From: an uncultured Bacteroidales bacterium
Lineage (GTDB): Bacteria; Bacteroidota; Bacteroidia; Bacteroidales; UBA932
Assembly: GCA_900319405.1 (NCBI GenBank)
Contig: ONOH01000010.1
Location: 1-57,973 of the forward strand
Length of the DNA: 57,973 nucleotides
Direction of reading: 5' to 3'
Shown here: positions 29,555 to 37,993 of the stretch, piece after piece
Numbering within the stretch: position 1 is the first letter of the stretch
Layout: every line of letters begins with the position of its first letter
Program-made: the position numbers and the translations under genes
The notes under the pieces: model-generated
What the model was told of the DNA's origin: nothing
What the model saw: the letters and a program-made list of their open reading frames with translations, nothing else
Databases searched by the model: none

Positions 29555-31510
29555 CTACAGGTAGTCTTCGAAATACTGCGTAACCTTGTCCATCAGGTGG
29601 ATGCGGTTGCGTCCGGAGACGTTGTGCTTGGCTACGGGGTAGGGGAAGTAATCGACCGGGATTTCCAGGTCGATGCACTGCTGGATGAAGCTGAGGCTGT
29701 GCTGCCATACCACGACATCGTCAATGGCGCCCTGGCAGATGAGGAGTTTTCCCTTGAGGTCCTTGGCCTTGTTCACCAGGGAGGTGAGCTCGAAGCCTTC
29801 GGGGTTGGTCTCGGGATTGTCCATATAACGCTCTCCGTACATGATTTCGTACCACTTCCAGTCGATGACCGGCCCGCCGGCGACGCCTGCCTTGAAAACG
29901 TCGGGATAGTGGGTGAGGAGGGAAATGGTCATATAACCGCCGTAGCTCCAGCCGTGTACGCCGATGCGTTCGCTGTCCACATAGGGGAGGCTCCGGAGCC
30001 GGTCGATGCCTATCATCTGGTCTTTCATCTCTTCCTGCCCGCAGCGGCGGTTGATGGCCTTTTCAAAGGCGGAACCCCGGTTCGGTGTGCCCCTGTTGTC
30101 CTGCACATAGACCAGATAGCCTTTCTGTGCCATGAGCATTTCCCACATCCGGATTTGTCCAAGCCAGGTATCCTGCACCAGCTGGCTGTGCGGCCCTCCA
30201 TAGACATAGAGGATGAGCGGATATTTCCTGGAAGGATCGAAATCCTTGGGGTAAATGAGCCGATAGTAGTTGCGGAACTGCCCGTCGGCGCTGGGAACGG
30301 TTCCCAGTTCCACCTGGCAGGAGGCGTATCCCTCCAGCGGATCCGGGCCCTCGAAATGGAGCTCATTCACTTTTCCGTCCGTGGAACGCCGATAGACCCG
30401 GATGGGCGTGGAGGTGTTGGACCATGCATCCAGCATCCAGCGGCAGTCGGGCGTGAGTTGGATGCGGTGCCAGCCTCGGCCGGCCGTCAGTTGCACGGGT
30501 TTGCCGATCCCGGCCTTTTTCACGCTATTCCTGCGGGGGAGTTTCAGGCCTATTTTGAACAGGTGATTCTCCACGGGAGAAACCTCCGCCGAGGTGTAAA
30601 AGACCTGTGTTCCGTCGTTGTCCACATAGGCCACATCGGCATCCACGGCCGTCAGGCGGCGGATAGTTCCCAGGGTGTCCACCAGGTAGAGGTTGCGGTA
30701 GCCGTCCCGGTTGTCGGTGCGGTAGAGGAACAGGTCCGTTCTTCCCTTGAGGAAATGGATGGGGTCCTGCGGTTCCACCCAGGCTTCGTTGTCTTCGGTC
30801 AGAAGGGTGCGCACGTAACTGCCGTCACAGGAGCGGTACTGGTTCAGTTTCAGGTGATGCTGGCTGCGGTCCAATACCTGGGCAAAGACGTAGCGGCTGT
30901 CGGGGCTCCAGCTGATATTGGTGATGTAACGTTCTGTGGTAAAATCGTTTACCTGAAGATAGACCGTGCTGCAACTGGCAAAATCATATATCCCAACGGC
31001 AATTTCTTCGCTGGGCATTCCATTCATCGGATACTTGATTTGCCGGAGCTCTCCGGTGCGGGTGCGGATGTCCAGCAGCGGGAACCAGCTCACCTTGCTC
31101 TGGTCTTTCCGGTAGAAGGCCACCTTGGAACTGTCCGGACTCATATACCAGCCGGCGTCGATACCGAACTCGTTCCGGCTCACGCTTTCTCCGAAAACCA
31201 GATTGGGCCCGTCGGAGGGGGCGATGACAAAGCTTTCTCCCTTTTCATTGTCCCGGGCCATCAGGCTGCCGCGCTCCTGAAACAGGGTATAGCGCTCCTG
31301 CGGCCTGACTGCGGGCTTGTCGCCAATGCTACCATCGGCCTGCAGGAAAAGGCGGGGCATCCGGGAATAGCCTGCACCCTTGTAGATGGCTTCTTCCATC
31401 GTGAGGTCCTTCCCTTCGTGGGCGGGACGGGTATCGATGACGACATTTTGGGAATAGGCGATGCCGCAGGCGAGAAGGACGCTTGCAGCGGCGAGGAAAG
31501 GTTTTATCAT
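29555..31510 (-). CDS. S9-family prolyl oligopeptidase / dipeptidyl peptidase IV-like
   Basis: The 651-residue secreted peptidase begins with a signal peptide (FLAAASVLLACGIAYSQ). An N-terminal beta-propeller (repeated SPDSRYVFAQ, DNDGTQVFYTS type blades) precedes an alpha/beta hydrolase domain with DNRGTPNRGSAFE, the nucleophile elbow GWSYGGYMT near residue 520, an aspartate in GAIDDVV and a histidine in AKHNVSGRNR. DPP IV removes X-Pro dipeptides. It is shorter than typical DPP IV (about 720-750), mainly in the propeller. The gene follows the small membrane protein after 3 bases, so they are probably cotranscribed. Confidence 0.88.
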   Translation of the reverse strand: MIKPFLAAASVLLACGIAYSQNVVIDTRPAHEGKDLTMEEAIYKGAGYSRMPRLFLQADGSIGDKPAVRPQERYTLFQERGSLMARDNEKGESFVIAPSDGPNLVFGESVSRNEFGIDAGWYMSPDSSKVAFYRKDQSKVSWFPLLDIRTRTGELRQIKYPMNGMPSEEIAVGIYDFASCSTVYLQVNDFTTERYITNISWSPDSRYVFAQVLDRSQHHLKLNQYRSCDGSYVRTLLTEDNEAWVEPQDPIHFLKGRTDLFLYRTDNRDGYRNLYLVDTLGTIRRLTAVDADVAYVDNDGTQVFYTSAEVSPVENHLFKIGLKLPRRNSVKKAGIGKPVQLTAGRGWHRIQLTPDCRWMLDAWSNTSTPIRVYRRSTDGKVNELHFEGPDPLEGYASCQVELGTVPSADGQFRNYYRLIYPKDFDPSRKYPLILYVYGGPHSQLVQDTWLGQIRMWEMLMAQKGYLVYVQDNRGTPNRGSAFEKAINRRCGQEEMKDQMIGIDRLRSLPYVDSERIGVHGWSYGGYMTISLLTHYPDVFKAGVAGGPVIDWKWYEIMYGERYMDNPETNPEGFELTSLVNKAKDLKGKLLICQGAIDDVVVWQHSLSFIQQCIDLEIPVDYFPYPVAKHNVSGRNRIHLMDKVTQYFEDYL

Positions 31511-31513
31511 GAC

Positions 31514-31936
31514 TTAAAGGAAAAAGGGATCTTCGTTACGGTAATGGGTGGAGCCGACGGGGTCTTCTTCAACCCTGTCCACGATGGCCCTTTCGTAGCC
31601 GCGCCAGGGGAGGGCGCCCTTGAACTCCTTGTAGTGGACCGTGACGCGGAGGCCGGTCATCTGGGAGAGTTTTTCGGCCACTTCTTTATCGGCCACGGAG
31701 AATTTGAAAGTTTTGGACTGGACCGTTCCGGAGGCGTTCTTGCTGCCGTAGCCGGTGAGAATCATCTCTCCTTCATAGGTTTTGAAAACGTAGCCCGTGA
31801 GGGTGAGCGAGTTCAGTTCTCCGGTTTTGGTCCCGTCGGAGAATACCCAGAGGTACTTGAAATACCCCACTCCTGCGAGGGCGGCCAAAACAACGAGGGT
31901 GATAATCCACCCGAAGGGTTTACCAGGTCTGGACAT
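31514..31936 (-). CDS. membrane-anchored protein of unknown function
   Basis: The 140-residue product has one N-terminal membrane segment (FGWIITLVVLAALAGVGYF) after a short basic start, then a beta-rich soluble domain with LTGYVFKTYEGEMILTGYGS, and a helix (ADKEVAEKLSQM). This arrangement matches a small protein seen in many Bacteroidota and sometimes mislabelled in annotation. No catalytic residues are evident. It is the first gene of a unit with the S9 peptidase and has a -7 box (TATATTTG, 31967-31960) 23 bases upstream of the ATG. Confidence 0.7.
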   Translation of the reverse strand: MSRPGKPFGWIITLVVLAALAGVGYFKYLWVFSDGTKTGELNSLTLTGYVFKTYEGEMILTGYGSKNASGTVQSKTFKFSVADKEVAEKLSQMTGLRVTVHYKEFKGALPWRGYERAIVDRVEEDPVGSTHYRNEDPFFL

Positions 31937-31982
31937 AGTAAGTTTCTGTTATGGTATTGCAAATATAGGCAAAAAAGATGAA

Positions 31983-32918
31983 TCAGAACAGGCCGGCCAA
32001 TTCTTCCGGGGTGACGCCGTCGAAATAGTCGGCAACGGACATCCGGAGCAGCGCCTCCGGTTTTTGGCCGATAAGGGCGGCCGCCAGCTGCTCAGCCGGA
32101 CGGTTCCCCAAAAAGTCCCCGCCAAAGATCAGGCTCTCGAAAACGCCGTGCCGGAGGGTATATTGTACCTGGATGGTTCCACAGGCGAATTTGCGGCCGG
32201 CGGCAAAGCTGGCGGAAGGGGAGCGGCCGAAATTCCATTCCCAGCTGCGGAACTTTCCATCGGCCATTTGGTCGATGTTTCGGATCTGCTCCGGAGTGAG
32301 CCGGATTTCCGGGCTGTCTCCGGCCAGTTTCTCCTGCAGGGCGTCCTGAAAGGCCCGAAGGTCGTGGAAGCGGGGCAGATAATCCTTGAGGTTGGCAACG
32401 CGGCTTCGGACCGATGCAATGCCGGCTGCCTGCAGTTTGCTGCCGGGGACGGCCAGGGCCCTGGTGAGGGTTTCCAGGTTCACGTCCCACATCAGGGTGC
32501 CATGAATCATCATCCGGTCCCTGCTCAGTCGCTTGGCATAGCCGGAGCATTTGCGGCCGTCCACGAGGATGTCGTTCCTGCCCGACCTCTGGGCGTCAAC
32601 CCCCAGGCTTTGCAGCGTTTCGGCCATCAGCCCGTAGGCGTTTTCCATATCGGCCAGGGGACCGGCGATGCTGTAATTGAGGTTTCCCAGGTCGTGATAG
32701 ACGGCGCCGCCTCCGGTGACTCTCCGCGCCAGGGTAATGTCCCGGCTCTCCAGATATTTCAGATCCACCTCGGCATACGGGCTCTGGTTAAGGCCGATGA
32801 TGACCGAGGGCCGATTCTGCCACAGGCAGAAAACCTGCTCCCGGAGGCTCTCCAGGAGGAATTCGTCGTGCGCCATATTCCAGTGCGGATCGGTGCAGGA
32901 ATTGATGAGATAATTCAT
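31983..32918 (-). CDS. lplA: lipoate-protein ligase A
   Basis: From ATG 32918 the enzyme has 311 residues. The ligase fold is visible: NMAHDEFLLESL, PSVIIGLNQSP, the lipoate-binding glycine loop RRVTGGGAVYHDLGNLNYS, and the catalytic lysine region GRKCSGYAKR, followed by the C-terminal accessory domain. It activates lipoate with ATP and attaches it to 2-oxoacid dehydrogenase and GcvH lysines. A much longer frame extends upstream to 33245 but is antisense to the SGNH hydrolase gene. The ATG lies four bases after a -7 box (TACTTTTG, 32930-32923), so the mRNA is probably leaderless. Confidence 0.92.
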   Translation of the reverse strand: MNYLINSCTDPHWNMAHDEFLLESLREQVFCLWQNRPSVIIGLNQSPYAEVDLKYLESRDITLARRVTGGGAVYHDLGNLNYSIAGPLADMENAYGLMAETLQSLGVDAQRSGRNDILVDGRKCSGYAKRLSRDRMMIHGTLMWDVNLETLTRALAVPGSKLQAAGIASVRSRVANLKDYLPRFHDLRAFQDALQEKLAGDSPEIRLTPEQIRNIDQMADGKFRSWEWNFGRSPSASFAAGRKFACGTIQVQYTLRHGVFESLIFGGDFLGNRPAEQLAAALIGQKPEALLRMSVADYFDGVTPEELAGLF

Positions 32919-32922
32919 GCCC

Positions 32923-32950
32923 CAAAAGTACGAAAAAATACTTATATTTG
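32923..32950. promoter_or_regulatory. divergent -7 boxes for lplA and the SGNH hydrolase
   Basis: Minus strand TACTTTTG (32930-32923), four bases before the lplA ATG; plus strand TATATTTG (32943-32950), 16 bases before the hydrolase ATG. -33 boxes are unclear. Confidence 0.5.
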
Positions 32951-32966
32951 AAGAAATTTGAGTTTT

Positions 32967-33632
32967 ATGAAACGTTTCCTGTCTGTTTTTGCCGCCTTTG
33001 CAGGGCTGTTCGCCGCCCAGGCCCAGAATGTGGCCCACCTCTCCCGTTATGCCGCCGCCAATGAGGCGCTTCCCCCTGTCTGCTGCACCCCCCGTATCGT
33101 GCTGTATGGAGATTCCATTACCGACGGCTGGGCCTCCCAGCGTCCGGACTTCTTTGCGCAGAACGGTTTTGTCGGGCGGGGAATCAGCGGGGAAGAGACC
33201 GCCCAGATGCTGCTTAGATTCCGGCAGGATGTCCTGGACATTCACGCTTCCGCTTTCGTGCTCCTGGGCGGAATCAACGACATTGCCCAGAATATGGGAG
33301 ACCCGTATGTGGAAGACCTTACATACGCAAATATCCTCAGTATGATAGACCTTGCCTGGCAGAACGGAGTGCGCCCGGTCATCTGCGCCCTACTTCCCTC
33401 CTATTCGCTGCGCTGGCGGCCGGAAATCACCGACACTTTCGAGAAGGTGCAGTCCCTCAACGCCCGCCTCAGGGCTTATTGCGAGCGGCACGGCATCACC
33501 TTCATCGATTATGCCGAGGTCCTGGCGGGCCCCGACGGAAAAATCCTTCCCGAGTTCTCCGGCGATACCGTCCATCCCAACGCCGCCGGGTACGCCCGGA
33601 TGGAACAACTGCTTTTGGACAAGCTCCGTTAG
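32967..33632 (+). CDS. secreted SGNH/GDSL-type hydrolase
   Basis: The 221-residue protein has a signal peptide (MKRFLSVFAAFAGLFAAQAQ) and all four SGNH blocks: GDSITDG with the nucleophile S50, a glycine in GRGISGEET, GGIND with the oxyanion Asn, and DTVHPN with the catalytic Asp and His. It resembles acyl-esterases and platelet-activating-factor acetylhydrolase-like enzymes that deacetylate glycans or lipids. The start ATG 32967 begins the signal peptide; three codons upstream in frame are not needed. Not in an operon with its neighbours. Confidence 0.9.
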   Translation: MKRFLSVFAAFAGLFAAQAQNVAHLSRYAAANEALPPVCCTPRIVLYGDSITDGWASQRPDFFAQNGFVGRGISGEETAQMLLRFRQDVLDIHASAFVLLGGINDIAQNMGDPYVEDLTYANILSMIDLAWQNGVRPVICALLPSYSLRWRPEITDTFEKVQSLNARLRAYCERHGITFIDYAEVLAGPDGKILPEFSGDTVHPNAAGYARMEQLLLDKLR

Positions 33633-33704
33633 ACTGTCTGCGGGGCGATGGGGCCGTTTCCACCCCATGGCCTGCCGCTTATGGTGGAATTCGGGGATTT
33701 TGCG

Positions 33705-33712
33705 TACCTTTG
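33705..33712 (+). promoter_or_regulatory. -7 box of a predicted leaderless transcript (mnmA)
   Basis: TACCTTTG ending four bases before the mnmA ATG. Confidence 0.5.
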
Positions 33713-33716
33713 CAAG

Positions 33717-35120
33717 ATGGACAAAAGCAAAATCAAGGTTTGCGTAGGGCTTTCCGGTGGGGTGGACTCGTCGGTGGCCGCATACCTTCTCAAACGGGAG
33801 GGCTACGATGTCTTTGCAATGTTTATGCAAAACTGGCACGATGCCGAAAGCACCCTTCATGGGGACTGCGAGTGGGAGGAAGATCGCTTCGTGGCGGAAA
33901 TGGTGGCCCGGAAGATAGGCATTCCCTTCTATTTCGTGGATTTGTCCGGACAATATCGTCAGCGCGTGGTGGACTATATGTTTGACGAATACGCCAAGGG
34001 CCGGACTCCCAATCCGGACGTGCTGTGCAACCGGGAAATCAAGTTCGACGCCTTCCTTCAGCTGGCTCGGAAGTACGGGGCCGATTACGTGGCCACCGGG
34101 CATTATTGCCGGAGGGAGATCCTTCGCTGCGTACAGGATGACAGGGAGATTTATCGTATCCTGGAGGGGGCGGACCCGAACAAGGACCAGACGTATTTCC
34201 TTTGCCAGCTCACCCAGGAGCAGCTTTCCAAGGCCCTTTTCCCCATCGGGGACATCTCCAAGCCGGAGGTCCGGCGCATTGCCAGGGAGGCGGACCTGCC
34301 ATCGGCCGAGAAGAAAGACTCCCAGGGGCTCTGCTTTGTGGGGAAGGTGGATCTTCCGACCTTTCTGAAGCAGAAACTGGCTTCGGTGGAAGGAGACGTG
34401 GTGGAGGTGTACGACGCCTATTACACCGCCGACCCCCTGTACAACTGGCAGCAAAACACGCTCTCCGGGCTCCTGAAGGCCGATGCCGTCCTGGAAAGAA
34501 CTGTCCGCTACGCTCCGGAAGAGAAGGTCCTGACTTCGGACGGCCGGCCCCTCGGCGAAAGTCCGTTCGAGGAGGCAAAGCTATCGGCCTTGACGGATGA
34601 GGAATTGACGCGGCTGGCAATGCCCCTCCGCTACGATATCCGCTTTGAGACCGAAACCTACCGGAGCGGCAGGCGTCACATCAAGAAAACGCGGTACAAA
34701 GAGAACCCTTTCGGGAAAATCGTGGGAACGCATGAGGGCGCGCAGTTCTATACCATCGGCCAGCGGAAGGGACTGGGCGTCGGCGGCCATACGGAACCGG
34801 TTTTCGTCATTGCCACCGATACCGAAGTCAACCGCGTTTATGTGGGGGAAGGGCACGCCCACAAAGGCTTGAGCCGATTCTGCCTCCGGGTAGTCCCCGG
34901 GGAAATCCATTGGATCAGGCCCGACCTTGTCATGCAGCCCGGAGAAATGAGACGCTACCGCGTGCGCATCCGCTACCGCCAGCCGCTCCAAAGCACAACG
35001 CTCATCCGCCGCGAAAGCGGGCTGTACATCCTGTTCGACGCTCCCCAGCGGGGGATTTCCCCCGGCCAGTTCGCCGTCTGGTATGACGGCGAGGAGATGC
35101 TGGGATCGGGAGTGATTTAG
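33717..35120 (+). CDS. mnmA: tRNA-specific 2-thiouridylase
   Basis: The enzyme thiolates U34 of tRNAs for Lys, Glu and Gln. Visible are the PP-loop GLSGGVDSSVA near residue 12, the catalytic cysteine C104 in PNPDVLCNREIKF, the persulphide cysteine C206 in DSQGLCFVGK, and YTIGQRKGLGVGG in the central domain. At 467 residues it is about 100 longer than E. coli MnmA; the extra lies at about 220-340, between the adenylation and central domains. Residues 133-145 (REILRCVQDDREI) come from a REP-like insert. ATG 33717 lies four bases after a -7 box. Confidence 0.95.
   Translation: MDKSKIKVCVGLSGGVDSSVAAYLLKREGYDVFAMFMQNWHDAESTLHGDCEWEEDRFVAEMVARKIGIPFYFVDLSGQYRQRVVDYMFDEYAKGRTPNPDVLCNREIKFDAFLQLARKYGADYVATGHYCRREILRCVQDDREIYRILEGADPNKDQTYFLCQLTQEQLSKALFPIGDISKPEVRRIAREADLPSAEKKDSQGLCFVGKVDLPTFLKQKLASVEGDVVEVYDAYYTADPLYNWQQNTLSGLLKADAVLERTVRYAPEEKVLTSDGRPLGESPFEEAKLSALTDEELTRLAMPLRYDIRFETETYRSGRRHIKKTRYKENPFGKIVGTHEGAQFYTIGQRKGLGVGGHTEPVFVIATDTEVNRVYVGEGHAHKGLSRFCLRVVPGEIHWIRPDLVMQPGEMRRYRVRIRYRQPLQSTTLIRRESGLYILFDAPQRGISPGQFAVWYDGEEMLGSGVI
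34117..34144 (-). repeat. REP-like dispersed repeat inside mnmA
   Basis: Read on the minus strand it is CTGTCATCCTG, six bases, GCGAAGGATCT, the same type as 4770-4802. It adds about 12 codons in frame. Confidence 0.7.
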
Positions 35121-35156
35121 CGTGCCTGTTTTGTAAGAATCCGTAAATATGTCTTT

Positions 35157-36938
35157 GTGGCAAGTTATCTGCAAATAGAGAACATTTCCAAGAGTTACGG
35201 CCCCAAGGTGCTGTTTCGGAACATCGGCTTCAATATCAATGAAGGCGACAAGGTGGCGTTGATTGCCCCCAACGGGACGGGCAAAACGTCGCTGCTGAAG
35301 ATTCTGGCCGGGGCCGATGCCTCCGACAGCGGCGGCAAGGTCCTGTTCCTCAAGGATATCCGCATCGCTTTTTTGGAGCAGGAGTACCGCTACGACCCGG
35401 AGAAATCCATTTTCCGGCAGATAATGGACAGCTCTCAGGACTGGACCCGGGACCTGGATTCGGACCATCTGTGGCAGTATGAGCTGCGGGTCACTCAGCT
35501 TCTCTCCCAGTTTGGCCTGACAGACCCGGACAAGCTGATGAAAGACCTATCCGGCGGGGAAGTGAAGCGGGTGGCGCTTACCAGGATGCTTTCCGGCGAG
35601 GCCGATTTCTACATCATGGATGAGCCCACCAACCACCTGGACATCGATGCCATCGAGTTTCTGGAAAGCCACCTCAAACACAGGCGCTGCACCCTTTTTA
35701 TGGTCACGCACGACCGCTACTTCCTGGACCGGGTGTGCAATACGGTGATGGAGATGGACCGGGGGAATATCTATATCTATCGGGGCGACTATATGAATTT
35801 CCTGGAGAAGCGCCAGGAGCGGATAGACAATTTCAATGCCGAGACCGAACGGGTGCGGAACCTCTATCGCCGGGAACTGGAATGGATGCACGCCACCCCC
35901 TGTGCCCGCACCGGAAAAGCCAAATACCGCAAGCAGGCTTTCTGGGACATCAAAGACCGGGCCCAGGATTCGTATATCCAGCAGAAGGTGGACCTGTCGG
36001 AAACAAAAGCCGCCGGCACCTATCTGGGCAATAAAGTCATCAACTGCCGGGACGTGAGTTTCCGCTGGAATGAAAAATACTACCTGAAGCATTTCACCTA
36101 CAATTTCCAGCGGTACGAAAGAGTGGGAATCGTGGGACGGAACGCCACCGGGAAAACCACCTTTCTGAATCTTATCACGGGTGGCTGGAGGCCGGAAATG
36201 GGCGGTGTGGTGGAAGGGGTGATTGACCGGGGAGAATCCCTGAAGATAGGCTATTACCACCAGCGCGGGATGCAGTTCAAACCGGGCCAGACGGTACTGG
36301 AGACGGTAAACGACACCCACCTTCTGAACCGCTTCCTGTTTCCGCACGATATGCTGCAAAACCCGGTGGAACGCCTTTCCGGCGGGGAGAGAAGGCGCCT
36401 TTACCTTCTGACCATCCTGATGAAGCAGCCCAATTTCCTCATCCTGGATGAACCCACCAACGACCTGGATATCGTTACGCTGGAAATCCTGGAAGAATAC
36501 CTGCTGGAGTTCAAGGGCTCCCTGATCATCGTTTCCCACGACCGCCACTTCCTGGACCGTCTGGTGGACCACCTTTTCGTGTTCTGCGGAGACGGCATAG
36601 TGAAGGATTTCGTGGGGAATTATACCGAGTACCGCAGTTTCATCAAAGACTTTGAAGCCGGGCAGAAAAAGTCCGAAGAAAAGCAGCCGCCCGCAAAGCT
36701 TCATGTCCCGAAGACAGCGGCAAAGCGCAAGCTGAGCTGGAAGGAGCAGCAGGAGTTGAAAGCGCTGGAGGATCGCCTTCCCGCCCTGGAAGCGGAGAAA
36801 TTGCATCTGGAGGAGCAGCTTTCTTCCGGTATGCTGGATGCGGCGAGCTTGCAGGAAGCCGCAACCCGTTACGGGGAACTTCAGCGGGAGTTGGACCAGG
36901 CGGAAATGCGCTGGCTGGAACTTTCGGAAATCAATTAG
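35157..36938 (+). CDS. ABC-F family ATPase (Uup-like)
   Basis: The 593-residue protein has two ABC domains and no membrane segments. Domain 1: Walker A APNGTGKTS, signature LSGGEVKRVAL, Walker B FYIMDEPTNHLD. Domain 2: GRNATGKTT, LSGGERRRLYL, FLILDEPTNDLD. The inter-domain linker is rich in charged helix, and the C-terminal 70 residues form a charged coiled coil (SWKEQQELKALEDRLPALEA), as in Uup. ABC-F proteins act on ribosomes or, for Uup, in DNA-related roles; which is true here is unknown. The start is GTG 35157. The 3' end overlaps the convergent phytase-like gene by 8 bases. Confidence 0.88.
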   Translation: MASYLQIENISKSYGPKVLFRNIGFNINEGDKVALIAPNGTGKTSLLKILAGADASDSGGKVLFLKDIRIAFLEQEYRYDPEKSIFRQIMDSSQDWTRDLDSDHLWQYELRVTQLLSQFGLTDPDKLMKDLSGGEVKRVALTRMLSGEADFYIMDEPTNHLDIDAIEFLESHLKHRRCTLFMVTHDRYFLDRVCNTVMEMDRGNIYIYRGDYMNFLEKRQERIDNFNAETERVRNLYRRELEWMHATPCARTGKAKYRKQAFWDIKDRAQDSYIQQKVDLSETKAAGTYLGNKVINCRDVSFRWNEKYYLKHFTYNFQRYERVGIVGRNATGKTTFLNLITGGWRPEMGGVVEGVIDRGESLKIGYYHQRGMQFKPGQTVLETVNDTHLLNRFLFPHDMLQNPVERLSGGERRRLYLLTILMKQPNFLILDEPTNDLDIVTLEILEEYLLEFKGSLIIVSHDRHFLDRLVDHLFVFCGDGIVKDFVGNYTEYRSFIKDFEAGQKKSEEKQPPAKLHVPKTAAKRKLSWKEQQELKALEDRLPALEAEKLHLEEQLSSGMLDAASLQEAATRYGELQRELDQAEMRWLELSEIN

Positions 36939-37890
36939 GGGTCAGTTTAAGGGTCAGTACCTGGATGTATTCTCCGGTGAGACCTTGTCCGCCGTCCTGG
37001 GAATCGGCCAGGAGCAGAAGGGTCTGCCTTCCGTCCGGAAGAACGGGTCCCAGGCACATTCCCTCGTAATTGGCCAGATTTATGAAAGAGGTGTGGAAGC
37101 GTGTGAGCAGCGTTTTTTCCAGCACCTCTCCGTCGTCTTTCAGCGGGTCAACCACAAAAAGGCTGGTGCAGGTGAAAGCCTGGATCATATCCAGAAGACG
37201 CCCCCGCGGCACATACACTTCCCGTTCCAGCACCAGCAGGCGGCCGTCCGGCAGGGCGGTAAGGGCCGATATCCCGTGAACATAGGCCTGGGCGCGTGCC
37301 GACTCGGCGGCGGGGACGGCAGGCTCATCGGCCCGGTAGTACCACGTTTTTCCGGCCTTCAGCGTGGACAGATGGAAACTTTGCAGGCGATGCAGCGTTT
37401 CGGAGGGAAGGGGAGCCTCGGTGGTGGTCCAAAACCGGCCTTCCCGATAGGCGAGCGCCTCGAATCCGGCGTTTCGCCCGGGTGAGAGGAAAGGGGCGGG
37501 CACCTGGAGCCTCCGTCCCGTGGGCTGCCCGTTCAGGTAGTACTCCCGGATGCTCTGGTCGCCTTCGGACGAAACAAAAAGCGTCTGGGTTTCAGGCACA
37601 TACACGACATCTTCGTTGTCCCGTCCCAGGGGGCCGCCGGCGTCGGTCTCAAAGGCCGATACCGGGCCGAGCGTGCCGTCTTCATTGAAGCCGATCGTAA
37701 AAAAGAACAGCCCGCCTCCCGCCGCCTTGTCGTGGACGACGGCATAGATGTCCTCGCTCACGTGGGAGATGCCGGAGTATTGTCCCGGGGGAATGTCCAG
37801 CCTTTTGAGCTGAAAGAGTTCTGCGGAAAGGGGCTGCGCCTGAATGGACAGGCCCATAAAGAACAGCAGGAGAACAAGCCGATTTTTCAT
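36931..37890 (-). CDS. secreted phytase-like / esterase-like beta-propeller protein
   Basis: From ATG 37890 the protein has 319 residues with a signal peptide (MKNRLVLLLFFMGLSIQAQ). The sequence matches the esterase-like phytase family of propellers: SGISHVSEDIYAVVHDKA, GRDNEDVVYVPETQTLFVSSEGDQSIREY, NAGFEALAYREGRFWTTTEAP and INLANYEGMCLGP. Enzymatic activity is largely unproven in this family. A -7 box (TATTTTTG, 37903-37896) ends five bases before the ATG. It is monocistronic and converges on the ABC-F gene with an 8-base overlap. Confidence 0.78.
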   Translation of the reverse strand: MKNRLVLLLFFMGLSIQAQPLSAELFQLKRLDIPPGQYSGISHVSEDIYAVVHDKAAGGGLFFFTIGFNEDGTLGPVSAFETDAGGPLGRDNEDVVYVPETQTLFVSSEGDQSIREYYLNGQPTGRRLQVPAPFLSPGRNAGFEALAYREGRFWTTTEAPLPSETLHRLQSFHLSTLKAGKTWYYRADEPAVPAAESARAQAYVHGISALTALPDGRLLVLEREVYVPRGRLLDMIQAFTCTSLFVVDPLKDDGEVLEKTLLTRFHTSFINLANYEGMCLGPVLPDGRQTLLLLADSQDGGQGLTGEYIQVLTLKLTPN

Positions 37891-37895
37891 CGGCA

Positions 37896-37903
37896 CAAAA
37901 ATA
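37896..37903 (-). promoter_or_regulatory. -7 box of a predicted leaderless transcript (phytase-like gene)
   Basis: TATTTTTG on the minus strand, five bases before the ATG. Confidence 0.45.
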
Positions 37904-37910
37904 GCATTTT

Positions 37911-37944
37911 TTGCGTGATATTCCGCATAGTTTTGTTATCTTTG
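37911..37944 (+). promoter_or_regulatory. recA promoter
   Basis: TTG 37911-37913, 23 bases, TATCTTTG 37937-37944; about 45 bases of leader. No obvious LexA-type palindrome is seen. Confidence 0.6.
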
Positions 37945-37993
37945 TAAATGCGGTTCAGGATGCCCGCAAGTATAACATCTAAAGGTATTAAGT

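Noticed and set aside
29597-31981. A 794-codon frame antisense to the S9 peptidase and the membrane protein gene
   Set aside because: It is a shadow of GC-rich codon bias; the minus-strand proteins have clear signal peptide and catalytic motifs, the antisense frame has none.
33008-33245. N-terminal extension of lplA to 33245
   Set aside because: The added residues are antisense to the SGNH hydrolase and a family-like start with its own -7 box exists at 32918.
35150-35157. TGTCTTTG before the ABC-F gene as a seventh leaderless promoter
   Set aside because: It deviates from TAnnTTTG and overlaps the GTG start instead of lying four bases upstream.
37860-37993. An SOS (LexA) operator upstream of recA
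   Set aside because: No convincing palindrome was found between the promoter and the start codon.
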